From: Cytophagales bacterium
GTDB taxonomy: Bacteria > Bacteroidota > Bacteroidia > Cytophagales > Cyclobacteriaceae
Direction of reading: 5' to 3'
DNA: 32,364 bases
Assembly: GCA_013298505.1 (NCBI GenBank)
Contig: JAAFHY010000035.1
Span: 1 to 32,364 of the forward strand
The notes beneath the pieces were generated by a model. The model had not been told where the DNA came from. It did no database searches and saw only the letters and a program-made list of their open reading frames with translations. This document shows positions 14,769 to 23,732 of this stretch, one piece after another (within the stretch, counting starts at the first letter, position 1; each line of letters begins with the position of its first letter). The position numbers were made by a program, and so were the translations under genes.

Positions 14769-15065
14769 ATGATAACACGAATTGTAAAAATGTATTTTAA
14801 TGAAACAACCGCACCTTTGTTTCTAGAAGTTTTCGAGCAGCATAAAAAGGCCATTCGCAATTTTCCGGGTTGCGTAGAATTAAAGTTAGTGAAAGAGGTG
14901 GGCGTACCTTTTTGTTACTGTACTGTAAGCCGATGGGACGCTACAACTAGTTTAGAAAATTACCGCAACTCAGAATTATTCATTGAAGTATGGCGTAAAG
15001 TAAAGCCGCTGTTTAGCAAGAAGACGGAAGCGTTTTCGTTGGAAGATTTTATTTTGGTCTACTAA
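14769..15065 (+). CDS. ABM-domain (dimeric alpha/beta-barrel) protein
   Basis: Small protein of 98 residues that fits the antibiotic biosynthesis monooxygenase-like ferredoxin fold. It shows a first strand MITRIVKMYFN, the helix APLFLEVFEQHKKAIRNFPGC, the strand VELKLVKE, then SRWDATTSLENYRNSELFIEVW. Proteins of this type act as cofactor-free oxygenases, haem-degrading enzymes or simple binding proteins; nothing here decides between them. The ATG at 14769 is chosen because it starts the first strand directly and clears the upstream stop by 19 bp; an ATG-equivalent start at 14730 would overlap the SAM-hydrolase gene. Co-transcription with that gene is likely. Confidence 0.75.
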   Translation: MITRIVKMYFNETTAPLFLEVFEQHKKAIRNFPGCVELKLVKEVGVPFCYCTVSRWDATTSLENYRNSELFIEVWRKVKPLFSKKTEAFSLEDFILVY

Positions 15066-15102
15066 CTAGACTTACGCACAATTTGACTTTATCTTAGGCT
15101 TT

Positions 15103-15177
15103 AACCACATAGTAACATAGAATACAAAGAAGGAGATGACTTTGAATTTCCTATGTGTACTATGTGCCTATGTGGTT
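15103..15177. repeat. ACCACATAG inverted-repeat element
   Basis: The outer arms AACCACATAG (15103-15112) and CTATGTGGTT (15168-15177) are perfect. Inner ACATAG (15115-15120) pairs with CTATGT (15151-15156), and a further TACTATGTG unit allows slipped pairing. The rest of the 235-bp spacer before the amidohydrolase shows no gene. From memory, ACCACATAG/CTATGTGGT elements recur between genes in Bacteroidota, so this is probably a dispersed repeat. Confidence 0.6.
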
Positions 15178-15300
15178 CAGAGTTTTTGTAATTTCACATA
15201 CTAAGTCTTTCTTGAACAAGTTTTGATTGTTCGCCACTCAAAACAATTAGATTTCAATTCTTCACTTTATTTCATAGATTTAGTCAATTAACTCTTTGCT

Positions 15301-16890
15301 ATGAAGAAAATCATGCTATCCATTGTTGCCGTTTCTTTTTCGGCATCGCTTTTATTCGCTCAAAGCGGAATAAAAAAAGCACCCGAAGTAAAAGAAGGCG
15401 AGGGACCTTATACCCAACTAATCATCCGTGGGGTAACATTGATTGATGGAACCGGAGCACCGCCTGTAGGCCCTGTTGATATTGTAGTAAAGCAAAACAA
15501 AATCGTAAATATTGTTAGCATTGGGTTGCCCACACCCGGCATGGCCAGCCAAGGCAATCGACCCAAATTAGAAGCCGGTGGCAAAGAGTTGAATTGCGAT
15601 GGCATGTATTTAATGCCTGGCTTTGTAGATATGCACGGCCACATTGGTGGCGGACAAGCGCCCATTGCCGAATATGTTTTTAAACTGTGGATGGCACACG
15701 GAGTTACCACCATTCGCGACCCAGGTTCTGGCAATGGAATAGAGTGGACTCTTGATCAAAAAAATAAGAGCGCACAAAATTTGATTACCGCTCCGCGTAT
15801 AAAAGCTTATGTAACTTTTGGTTCGGGCAGCAAAGAGCCGATTCGAACTCCGGATATGGCGCGTGCGTGGGTAAACGAAAACAAACTAAAGGGTGCCGAT
15901 GGTATTAAATTTTTTGGTGCCGCCCCCGAAATAATGGATGCCGCTTTGCGCGAAAACAAAAAAATTGGTTTACGATCGGCTTGCCACCATGCGCAGCTAG
16001 GCGTAGCGCGTTGGAATGTCGTTCAGTCGGCAGGTGCTGGCCTTACAACCATGGAGCATTGGTATGGCCTGCCTGAAGCCATGCTGCCGAATTCTAGTAT
16101 TCAAAACTATCCGCTCAGTTATAATTACTCAAATGAGCAACACCGGTTTGAAGAGGCTGGTCGCCTGTGGAAGCAAGCTGCCGCTCCGTACACACCAAAA
16201 TGGAATGCGGTAATGGATACTTTGTTAAAAATGGATTTCACCTTGGATCCAACTTTTGATACCTATGAAGCTGCCCGCGACCTACACAAAGCACGTAGGC
16301 AAGAGTGGCACGAGACTTACACACTGCCTCAGCTATGGGCCTTTTATCAACCGAGCCGAGTAGCGCATGGTTCATTTTGGTTCTCGTGGGGAACTGAACA
16401 AGAAGTTGCGTGGCGCGAGAATCTCCGTTTATGGATGACCTTTGTAAACGAGTATAAGAATCGTGGTGGGCGAGTTACTGCAGGTTCAGACAACGCATTC
16501 ATTTTTCAAGTATATGGATTTGGCTACATCCGCGAATTGGAATTGCTTCGCGAGGCAGGATTTCATCCTCTCGAAGTGATTCGATCTGCTACGTTGTATG
16601 GCGCACAAGCCTTAGGTATGGACAAAGAAATTGGTACGGTCGAGATCGGCAAACTTGCTGACTTTGCTATTGTCGATCAAAACCCATTAGAAAACCTGCA
16701 AGTGTTGTATGGAGTTGGTGCTATTAAACTAATGGACGATAATTCAGTGAAGCGCGTGGGCGGAATAAAGTACACAATCAAAGACGGCATTATTTACGAT
16801 GCTAAAAGATTACTGAGTGACGCCAAAAAGATCGTTGACGAAGAGAAAGCTAAAGCTGGTTTCGTATTGAAACAACCGGGTATTGATTAG
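15301..16890 (+). CDS. Secreted metal-dependent amidohydrolase
   Basis: Exported enzyme of the amidohydrolase superfamily (imidazolonepropionase/prolidase-like group), 529 residues. A signal peptide (MKKIMLSIVAVSFSASLLFA, cleavage before Q21) is followed by the small beta domain and the metal-site start MPGFVDMHGHIGGG with H112 and H114. Further likely ligands are K203 (GADGIKFFG), H229 or H230 (SACHHAQ), H253 (TMEHWYG) and the catalytic aspartate D397 (TAGSDNAF). The C-terminus ends with GTVEIGKLADFAIVDQNPLENL, as usual. The substrate is unknown; periplasmic relatives cleave dipeptides or cyclic amides. An insert of about 100 residues around 265-365, rich in W, Y and H, is larger than usual. 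The gene stands alone. Confidence 0.9.
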   Translation: MKKIMLSIVAVSFSASLLFAQSGIKKAPEVKEGEGPYTQLIIRGVTLIDGTGAPPVGPVDIVVKQNKIVNIVSIGLPTPGMASQGNRPKLEAGGKELNCDGMYLMPGFVDMHGHIGGGQAPIAEYVFKLWMAHGVTTIRDPGSGNGIEWTLDQKNKSAQNLITAPRIKAYVTFGSGSKEPIRTPDMARAWVNENKLKGADGIKFFGAAPEIMDAALRENKKIGLRSACHHAQLGVARWNVVQSAGAGLTTMEHWYGLPEAMLPNSSIQNYPLSYNYSNEQHRFEEAGRLWKQAAAPYTPKWNAVMDTLLKMDFTLDPTFDTYEAARDLHKARRQEWHETYTLPQLWAFYQPSRVAHGSFWFSWGTEQEVAWRENLRLWMTFVNEYKNRGGRVTAGSDNAFIFQVYGFGYIRELELLREAGFHPLEVIRSATLYGAQALGMDKEIGTVEIGKLADFAIVDQNPLENLQVLYGVGAIKLMDDNSVKRVGGIKYTIKDGIIYDAKRLLSDAKKIVDEEKAKAGFVLKQPGID

Positions 16891-16919
16891 CACAATTTTG
16901 AGATCGCTTTTGGTTTTAA

Positions 16920-18941
16920 TTACTTAGTCTCAATCAATTTCTGAATAGCCAAATACTCATCGCGCAGGCGGGCAGCTTCCATAAACTCCAATTCTTTGGC
17001 TGCTTTTTCCATGGCTTTACGCGTGCGATCTGCCATTTTTACCAATTCATCTTTGGCTAGGTAAGCAGTAACCGGATCGGCCGCCAGCGATTTTTCTTCA
17101 TCTTCGATGTAGTAGCGCTTCATCGATTTTTTAGAGTCGGCAACTTTGGTTTGCCCGAGAATAGAGTCAATAGATTTTAAAATTGTTTTGGGTGTGATGC
17201 CATTGGCCAAGTTATAATCTTGCTGAATCTTCCTTCTTCGGTTTGTTTCATCAATCGCTAACTGCATCGACTCGGTAGTTTTATCGGCATACATAATCAC
17301 GCGGCCATTTTCATTTCGCGCAGCACGGCCAATGGTTTGAACCAACGATCGTTGATTTCGTAAAAACCCTTCTTTGTCGGCATCCAGTATCGCTACGAGC
17401 GAAACTTCTGGAAGATCCAATCCTTCACGCAATAAGTTTACGCCCACCAATACATCAAAAATACCTAGGCGCAATTCGCGCAAAATTTCTACCCGGTCCA
17501 GCGTTTGCACTTCGCTGTGTATATAACGACATTTTACAGAAGCCCTCTCTAAAAATTTGGTCAGTTCTTCGGCCATGCGTTTGGTAAGTGTTGTTACCAA
17601 TACGCGCTCTTTCTTTTTTACGCGTTCGTCAATTTCTTCCAGTAAATCATCAATCTGATTTTTGCTGGGTCTCACATCAATCAATGGATCGAGTAAGCCC
17701 GTTGGCCGAATGATTTGCTCAACCACTACACCGTCTGATTTTCTTAATTCATATTCAGAAGGTGTGGCGCTTACATAAACAACTTGCCCTAGTATATCTT
17801 CAAATTCGTTGAAGGTCAACGGGCGATTGTCTAACGCAGATGGAAGACGGAAACCATAATCGACTAAGTTTACTTTACGCGATCGGTCGCCACCCCACAT
17901 AGCGCGCACTTGCGGCACGGTAACGTGGCTCTCGTCTATCACCATCAAAAAATCATCGGGGAAGTAGTCGATCAAACAAAATGGGCGTGCACCAACATTG
18001 CGCCTATCAAAATAGCGTGAGTAATTTTCGATGCCGCTGCAATAACCAAGTTCGCGCATCATTTCTAAATCGAACTCGGTTCGTTCTTTCAGTCGCTTTG
18101 CTTCTAAATGCTTGCGCTCGCCTTCAAACATTTGTACCTGCAGCACCATGTCGTCTTGTATTTCGCGAATGGCCATGTTGAGTAAATCTTTGCCCGTAAC
18201 AAATAAATTGGCCGGAAAGATAACCGCTTGCTTTTCGTCTGAAATTTTTTTCCCCGAAATGGGGTCAATCAATTGAATGTTTTCGATCTCATCGCCAAAA
18301 AAATAAATACGTAAGGCATAATCGGCATAAGCCAAAAATACATCAACCGTATCGCCCTTTACGCGAAAAGTGCCTCTCTTAAATTCTGCTTCGGTGCGAC
18401 TGTACAAAATATCGACCAACGCAAACAGCAGCCGATTGCGTGGGATGAGTTCGCCTACCTTTAATTGAATTCTGTTTTTTCCAAATTCTTCTGGATTACC
18501 AATTCCATAAATGCAAGAGACCGAGGCTACCACAATTACGTCTCTTCTGCCCGATAGTAGCGAAGAAGTGGCACTGAGGCGTAGTTTTTCAATTTCTTGG
18601 TTGATCGATAAATCTTTTTCGATGTAAAGATTAGATGACGGAATAAAAGCTTCTGGCTGATAGTAATCGTAGTAGGAAATAAAATATTCAACGGCATTGT
18701 TTGGGAAGAACTGCTTGAATTCTCCGTACAATTGTGCCGCAAGCGTTTTGTTGTGGCTAAGGATGAGTGTGGGCTTATTGGTGTTGGCGATTACGTTGGC
18801 AATGGTAAAAGTTTTTCCAGATCCGGTTACACCTAGTAGCGTTTGGTGCTGATCGCCTTCATTAACACCTTTTACCAATTGTTCGATGGCTTTTGGCTGA
18901 TCGCCCGTTGGCTCGTATTCGCTGGTTAATTCAAAATTCAT
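16920..18941 (-). CDS. uvrB: Excinuclease ABC subunit B (UvrB)
   Basis: Damage-verifying helicase-like subunit of nucleotide excision repair. At 673 residues it has the standard length. Seen in order are Walker A GVTGSGKT (37-44), the beta-hairpin region YYDYYQPEAFIPSSNLYIEK (about 91-110), the DEAD-type box VIDESHV, helicase motifs V and VI in GVNLLREGLDLPEVSLVAILDADKEG and QTIGRAARN, and the C-terminal UVR domain (about 632-667, RTRKAMEKAAKELEFMEAARLRDE) that contacts UvrC. It follows aroE on the same strand after 71 bp and is convergent with the amidohydrolase gene, 29 bp away, with no strong terminator between. Confidence 0.98.
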   Translation of the reverse strand: MNFELTSEYEPTGDQPKAIEQLVKGVNEGDQHQTLLGVTGSGKTFTIANVIANTNKPTLILSHNKTLAAQLYGEFKQFFPNNAVEYFISYYDYYQPEAFIPSSNLYIEKDLSINQEIEKLRLSATSSLLSGRRDVIVVASVSCIYGIGNPEEFGKNRIQLKVGELIPRNRLLFALVDILYSRTEAEFKRGTFRVKGDTVDVFLAYADYALRIYFFGDEIENIQLIDPISGKKISDEKQAVIFPANLFVTGKDLLNMAIREIQDDMVLQVQMFEGERKHLEAKRLKERTEFDLEMMRELGYCSGIENYSRYFDRRNVGARPFCLIDYFPDDFLMVIDESHVTVPQVRAMWGGDRSRKVNLVDYGFRLPSALDNRPLTFNEFEDILGQVVYVSATPSEYELRKSDGVVVEQIIRPTGLLDPLIDVRPSKNQIDDLLEEIDERVKKKERVLVTTLTKRMAEELTKFLERASVKCRYIHSEVQTLDRVEILRELRLGIFDVLVGVNLLREGLDLPEVSLVAILDADKEGFLRNQRSLVQTIGRAARNENGRVIMYADKTTESMQLAIDETNRRRKIQQDYNLANGITPKTILKSIDSILGQTKVADSKKSMKRYYIEDEEKSLAADPVTAYLAKDELVKMADRTRKAMEKAAKELEFMEAARLRDEYLAIQKLIETK

Positions 18942-19012
18942 TTCTAAAAATCATGCGTGGGTACTTCAGCGAACAACTGAATCAACGAGTAACCGAATCA
19001 ATCAATCGTGAG

Positions 19013-19756
19013 TTAATTATTCCAAATAGCCCACGCTTTTTCGGCCTGTATGTGAAGCATCTCTAATCCGTTTTTTACGGTTGCGCCTCGCATCTCTGCC
19101 TTTTGAAGAAACTGTGTGCGAGCAGGATTATAAATTAAATCGTATACATAGTGGCTCGAATTTAATTGCTCGAAATTAATGGGAGGCATCGAATTAGTGT
19201 CGGGCGACATACCCAATGGAGTGGTATTGATGATCAGGCATGATTCCGCAAAAGGCTTCGCGTTTTTTTCTAGCTCTTCGTAGGTGTAATCTCCTTTTCC
19301 ATTTTCCCTCGATACTAGTTTAAAGGGTATATCTAATTTTTTTAATGCTTGTTGAACCGCTTTTGATGAACCGCCCGTACCTAACACAAGAGCTTGGGCA
19401 TTTTCTATTTTTGGAAACCATTTTTCTAATGTTTCATAAAAGGCATCGCTATCGGTATTGAAACCTTTCAATTTTCCGTTCTGAATTTTAATAACATTTA
19501 CCGCGCCAATCTTTTTTGCTTCGCTATCAATCTCGGTAAGTAATTTTAGAATCTGTTCTTTATACGGCACGGTTACATTTAAGCCAGACAACTCTGGATT
19601 TTCGGCCAGCAGTTTTTTTAACTCTTCAACATTGCCCAACGGGTACAAATCATAATGATAGTCCCTCAATCCTTCTCTGAAAAATTTTTCATCGAAATAG
19701 GATTTTGAAAAAGAATGGGAGACAGTAGAGCCGATTAAGCCAAATTTTTTTTCCAT
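19013..19756 (-). CDS. aroE: Shikimate dehydrogenase
   Basis: Reduces 3-dehydroshikimate to shikimate with NADPH in the aromatic amino acid pathway. The 247-residue protein has the substrate loop GSTVSHSFSKSYF (9-21), NVTVPYKEQI with the catalytic K66, GAVNVIK (84-90), NTDSDAF with D102, the dinucleotide loop GTGGSS (126-131), NTTPLGM and, near the end, NGLEMLHIQAEKAW. It is slightly shorter than E. coli AroE but complete. It is the last gene of a four-gene operon, 5 bp after dedA. No other aro gene is in the window. Confidence 0.96.
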   Translation of the reverse strand: MEKKFGLIGSTVSHSFSKSYFDEKFFREGLRDYHYDLYPLGNVEELKKLLAENPELSGLNVTVPYKEQILKLLTEIDSEAKKIGAVNVIKIQNGKLKGFNTDSDAFYETLEKWFPKIENAQALVLGTGGSSKAVQQALKKLDIPFKLVSRENGKGDYTYEELEKNAKPFAESCLIINTTPLGMSPDTNSMPPINFEQLNSSHYVYDLIYNPARTQFLQKAEMRGATVKNGLEMLHIQAEKAWAIWNN

Positions 19757-19761
19757 ACTTA

Positions 19762-20418
19762 TTAAAGATTAATTGAACTTACTTTTTTTGCCTTCCTGTT
19801 TTTAATATAACCAATAACCATCGGAAGAACAGAGATGAGAATGATAGCGATAATGACTTTGTCAAAATTATTTTTTACGATGGGGATGTTTCCGAAAATA
19901 TACCCGAGCAAAGATAAACTACTTACCCACAAAATGGCACCGAGTACACAGTTTAATAGATACTTCTGGTAATCCATATTTCCAGCTCCTGCCACAAATG
20001 GTGCAATGGTTCTTACAATGGGTACGAACCGCGCCATAATAATAGTCTTTGCCCCGTGCTTTTGATAAAAGAGTTCAGTCTGCTCAATGTATTCGCGCTT
20101 GAAAAATAAAATCCGCTCTTTGCTCTTGATAAAATCGCCTGCGAAGCGACCTACAAAATAGTTTACGTTATCGCCTAGCAAGGCAGCTGCCAGAAGCAAC
20201 GGAATAATGATGACAATGTTTAATGCAGAATTGGGCAATGCCGAGATAGCACCGGCAGCAAACAGTAGTGAATCGCCAGGCAAAAAAGGCATAACGATAA
20301 GACCCGTTTCGGTAAACACAATAAAAAAAAGTATAACATACGTAAGTGTGCCATACTCGTTTACAATTGCTACAAGGTGTTGATCTAGGTGAAGAATAAA
20401 ATCAATCAAGAATTCCAT
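19762..20418 (-). CDS. DedA-family (VTT domain) membrane protein
   Basis: Inner-membrane protein of 218 residues with several hydrophobic segments and the DedA/VTT core. It shows FTETGLIVMPFLPGDSLLFAAGA (about 36-58) and the re-entrant arginine motif MARFVPIVRTIAPFVAGAGNM followed by YLLNCVLGAILWV. Members of this family flip or recycle undecaprenyl phosphate or phospholipids and affect pH and drug tolerance. The C-terminus is basic (KNRKAKK), as expected on the cytoplasmic side. It lies between the ComA-like gene (6 bp) and aroE (5 bp), which shows tight co-transcription; a functional link with those enzymes is not evident. Confidence 0.93.
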   Translation of the reverse strand: MEFLIDFILHLDQHLVAIVNEYGTLTYVILFFIVFTETGLIVMPFLPGDSLLFAAGAISALPNSALNIVIIIPLLLAAALLGDNVNYFVGRFAGDFIKSKERILFFKREYIEQTELFYQKHGAKTIIMARFVPIVRTIAPFVAGAGNMDYQKYLLNCVLGAILWVSSLSLLGYIFGNIPIVKNNFDKVIIAIILISVLPMVIGYIKNRKAKKVSSINL

Positions 20419-20424
20419 TCGTTC

Positions 20425-21228
20425 TTAGTCTGCTTCAAAGGCAGGGGTGCTTTTGTCTTTTTTTCGCTCTAATCCTAAAAAATGTAAAAACGTATCGCCA
20501 CGCAACCCAAGCCGTATCGTCTCTAACGGAATGGCTTCGTTGGGTGCTATGTTGCCGAGATTCACATTGGCACCGAGTAACTTGATAAACCACACTTGCT
20601 GGGCCTTTTGTGGAGCCTCCCAAATTATTTTCTCAAACGGTATTTTAGTTAAAATCTCTTGCACCAAGCCCGAACGTACTTCGCCACTCGATCGAAACAA
20701 TCCTACGTTTCCACCTTCGCGCGCTTCACCAATTACCTTCCATGCACCGGCATCTAATTCTTTTTGCATTAAATCAATCCATTGGTAAGGTGGAATGATT
20801 TTGTCTGCATCTTTTGATCCAACTTCTGACAATACCGTTACTTGCTTAGCGAGTTTAGAAATGTACTCTAATTTTTTTTCGTGTTCTAAGTCAATTGAAC
20901 CGTCAGACACTTCGGCAAAAGCCATATCGTACTGATCTAATACTTTACGATAATCGTCAAACTGATCTCTGATGATGAAAGCTTCAAACAAGGTTCCGCC
21001 AAAGTAACAGGGTATGCCAGCGTCTTTATATACTTTTAATTTTTCTTTTAGGTTAGGGGTAACATACGAAGTAGCCCATCCTAGTTTCACAATGTCGATG
21101 TGGTCAGACGCAACACTCATAAAGTCTTCGGCTTCGCGCACACTCAAGCCTTTGTCCATGGCCATTGTAAAACCTTTATCCCTGGGCTTCTGTGTGCGCT
21201 CAGGAATGTTTTTTAAGTTGTAGTTCAT
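20425..21228 (-). CDS. comA: Phosphosulfolactate synthase (ComA family)
   Basis: TIM-barrel enzyme family that adds sulfite to phosphoenolpyruvate to give phosphosulfolactate, known from archaeal coenzyme M synthesis; plant HSA32 is a relative. The 267 residues keep the family blocks: MAMDKGLSV (22-30), IVKLGWATSYV (46-56), CYFGGTLFEAF (74-84), EVSDGSIDLEHEKK (106-119), EVGSKD (137-142), EAPQKAQQVWFIKLLGANVNLGNI (204-227) and LGLRGDTF. Bacteroidota lack coenzyme M methanogenesis, so the product may feed another sulfonate, for instance sulfolactate or a sulfonolipid precursor; this is inference. Its ATG overlaps the TPR gene stop by one base (TGATG), which implies translational coupling. Confidence 0.9.
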   Translation of the reverse strand: MNYNLKNIPERTQKPRDKGFTMAMDKGLSVREAEDFMSVASDHIDIVKLGWATSYVTPNLKEKLKVYKDAGIPCYFGGTLFEAFIIRDQFDDYRKVLDQYDMAFAEVSDGSIDLEHEKKLEYISKLAKQVTVLSEVGSKDADKIIPPYQWIDLMQKELDAGAWKVIGEAREGGNVGLFRSSGEVRSGLVQEILTKIPFEKIIWEAPQKAQQVWFIKLLGANVNLGNIAPNEAIPLETIRLGLRGDTFLHFLGLERKKDKSTPAFEAD

Positions 21229-22637
21229 CAGGAGTTTTCTTTTCTAAACTGATCTATGATTTTGTACAGGGCTTTTTGAGTTTCTATTTTCGGAAAGAAT
21301 TCAAACAAAATTTTGTGCCCCTCAAAGTCCAAAATTAATGCATTTTCCAAATATGTAAAGGCCTCTTTAAATTGCCCCGCCTCTATAAGATAAACGGCCA
21401 TTCGATAAAGAAAATCGGGGTCTTTTGGCGAATCGACCATGCCATGGCTAAGCACATCAACGGCTTTCAAAGGTTCGCCTTGTTCGTAGTAAATAAACGA
21501 CCAATTGAGCCACACTTCTTTGTCATCGGGTGCTAAGTTGGCAGCCTCTTCATACGCACTGATGCTTGAAATAGTGTTTCCGATTTTAAACTCTGCATGC
21601 GCTGCGGCTTTCCAATAATCTGAATTGTGATGATTTATTTTGATGGCCTTGTTAAAAAAGTGAAGTGCCTGATACCATTTTTCTTGTTTCTCTAAGCAAC
21701 TCCCAGCACCAAACCAAGCCTCGTCATACAGCGTATCGAGTTTGGTCGATTTCTGAAAATACTTAAGGCCTAACTCGTATTGCTCCATATTTTCATAGGC
21801 TGCACCTATGCAACAATACACTTCGGGGCTGGGCCCTTCTATTTCAATTGTTTTGTTAAATGATGCAAGCGCTTCTTGATATTTTTCTACGTTCATCAAG
21901 GAGTTACCTAAATTAAAATGAGCCGAGGCAAAACTTTCATCAATGGCTAATGCGTATCCGTACGCATCAATGGCTTCTTCAAATTTTTCTAGCTTGTTAC
22001 AAACGATGCCTAGGTTATACCACGCGGCAGATGAGTAGGGATCTTCGTCAATAAATTTTTTGTAGTATTCTAAACTATTTTCTAGCTGACCAACTACATC
22101 TAAACAAAATGCCAATTCGTATAGAGAGCCTTCGTGATTAATATTTTCTTCAACCGATTTTTTGTAGGCTTCAATGGCTTTGTCATATTCTTCCATGCTT
22201 TGATACGCCAGCCCGATGTTGTAATAGATGTCGTCTTTTTCTTCGTTAGAAAAACTTAGTACGTCTTCGTAAAGCGCGATGGCCTCCTGGTATTTTGCTT
22301 GCAGCGATAGTATGGAGCCAATCGATAAATAAATTTCGATGTCCATTGGATGCAAGTTACGCGCTTTTTCTAAAAGCGTAAGAGCTTCTTCGTATTGCTC
22401 GAGGTTTGAAAGTATTTGTGCCTTGACGGCTATTAAACCAGTCGAAAACGGAAATTGATCCATGGCTTGATTTACTGCCCCCAACGCTTTTTTGAATTTA
22501 AGTTTTTCCATGTAGTGATCAATGATCACCTCGTAGGCATCGATGTCAAAATAACCGGATGTATTTGAGCGTAAATTTTCCTCGTACCGCTTGATCAACT
22601 CTTCTTCCTCTTCTCTCTTTCTGAATTCGTGGCTCAT
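21228..22637 (-). CDS. TPR-repeat protein
   Basis: Protein of 469 residues built almost wholly of tetratricopeptide repeats, at least ten, from about residue 30 to 455. Examples are AWYNLGIVCNKLEKFEEAIDAYGYAL and AHFNLGNSLMNVEKYQEALASFNKTI, given here only as landmarks. The N-terminus is charged (RKREEEEELIKRYEENL), and there is no signal peptide or membrane segment, so it is a cytoplasmic scaffold. The partner is unknown. It heads the operon TPR - ComA - DedA - aroE; its stop overlaps the ComA start by one base. A promoter with TTG and GAACTTTG spaced by 20 bp lies upstream. Confidence 0.9.
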   Translation of the reverse strand: MSHEFRKREEEEELIKRYEENLRSNTSGYFDIDAYEVIIDHYMEKLKFKKALGAVNQAMDQFPFSTGLIAVKAQILSNLEQYEEALTLLEKARNLHPMDIEIYLSIGSILSLQAKYQEAIALYEDVLSFSNEEKDDIYYNIGLAYQSMEEYDKAIEAYKKSVEENINHEGSLYELAFCLDVVGQLENSLEYYKKFIDEDPYSSAAWYNLGIVCNKLEKFEEAIDAYGYALAIDESFASAHFNLGNSLMNVEKYQEALASFNKTIEIEGPSPEVYCCIGAAYENMEQYELGLKYFQKSTKLDTLYDEAWFGAGSCLEKQEKWYQALHFFNKAIKINHHNSDYWKAAAHAEFKIGNTISSISAYEEAANLAPDDKEVWLNWSFIYYEQGEPLKAVDVLSHGMVDSPKDPDFLYRMAVYLIEAGQFKEAFTYLENALILDFEGHKILFEFFPKIETQKALYKIIDQFRKENS

Positions 22638-22702
22638 GCTTGAAAGGTTTTTCTAAAGTAGAAAAAAAAATGGGTAGAAAAAACTAACCCGTACTTTTTA
22701 TG

Positions 22703-22733
22703 CAAAGTTCTTAGAATAAAAAATGAGCAGCAA
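22703..22733 (-). promoter_or_regulatory. Putative promoter of the TPR-ComA-DedA-aroE operon
   Basis: On the minus strand TTG (22733-22731) is followed after 20 bp by GAACTTTG (22710-22703), one mismatch from TAnnTTTG. Spacing fits the Bacteroidota -33/-7 promoter, and the start would lie about 60 nt before the TPR gene ATG. Confidence 0.4.
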
Positions 22734-22744
22734 GTTTGTGTTTC

Positions 22745-23731
22745 TTATTTGTTTGTGCTATAAACGCGCAAATAGTGATTACAGCATCTATTTAGGGTTT
22801 CTTCGAGGGGTTGATAGGAAATGCCTAATTCGGCAATTGACTTTTCATTGGAATACACAAATTTTTCGCCTGCCGCTTTTACCGACTCGCGGGTTATCAT
22901 TGGGTTTGATCTCAAAAGCGAACATCGTATCTCCTCAAGGGTTGCAAACAAATGAAGCAACGAGTTACTTATTAAAATAGATGGGGCTCGTTTTGAAAAA
23001 TGTTTAGCAATCATCGCAAACAGATCATAAAAAGTAATTGATCCTGCAGAAGCGATGTAACGTTGACTTTGCAAATCGCTGTGTTTATAAATTGTATAGA
23101 TTAGTTCAGTCACGTCCTTAACATCGACATAGTTGGTAAGGCCGCTGCTATAAAATTTCTTCTCTTGCCACACATAACTAAATAATTGTGCGCTGCTCTT
23201 TTGCCAATCGCTGCCAGCCAGAATAAACGAGGGGCACACTATGTTTGCTATTAAGCCTTCTTCTATGCCTCTGTATACTTCTAGTTCGGCCAAGTATTTT
23301 GATTTTCCATATGAAGAGTTTAGTGGGCTATCTACCCAAGTAGCAGATTCGTCTATTTGATAAACTCCTTTTTGCCTACCTAATGCTGCAACCGAACTGA
23401 TGTGAATAAGCCTGGCATTTTTCGCCAAGCAGGCATTTACCACATTCGCAGTACCCTCTACGTTTGTTTTAAAGAGTAACTCTTTATCGCGCGGATCGAA
23501 AGACACCATTGCGGCAGCGTGAATAACAGTTTCAATGCCATGCAAGCTGTCGGTTAAAAAATCGATATCTAGAATATCTCCATCAATCCACTTTAAGTTG
23601 ACTTTCTGGTTTAGATCACTAGGCAGGCTACTATCTTTTCGTTTTAGCGCAGTCACTTCTACGCCTGTTTCTAAAAATCTTTTCAGCACGCAGCTTCCAA
23701 GTAATCCAGTAGCCCCCGTAATTAATACCAT
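22745..23731 (-). CDS. Extended SDR NAD-dependent epimerase/dehydratase
   Basis: Rossmann-fold oxidoreductase of the extended short-chain dehydrogenase group, 328 residues. It shows the NAD(P) loop GATGLLG (6-12), the acidic turn DGDILD (50-55), the NAG-type block HAAAMVSF (71-78) and the catalytic pair Y141/K145 in SSYGKSKYLAE. It resembles dihydroflavonol-reductase-like and nucleotide-sugar epimerase-like members. The position one base after the CpsB-like phosphatase suggests a role in surface sugar synthesis, but the substrate is open. It is the last gene of the exopolysaccharide cluster. Confidence 0.9.
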   Translation of the reverse strand: MVLITGATGLLGSCVLKRFLETGVEVTALKRKDSSLPSDLNQKVNLKWIDGDILDIDFLTDSLHGIETVIHAAAMVSFDPRDKELLFKTNVEGTANVVNACLAKNARLIHISSVAALGRQKGVYQIDESATWVDSPLNSSYGKSKYLAELEVYRGIEEGLIANIVCPSFILAGSDWQKSSAQLFSYVWQEKKFYSSGLTNYVDVKDVTELIYTIYKHSDLQSQRYIASAGSITFYDLFAMIAKHFSKRAPSILISNSLLHLFATLEEIRCSLLRSNPMITRESVKAAGEKFVYSNEKSIAELGISYQPLEETLNRCCNHYLRVYSTNK

Positions 23732-23732
23732 A

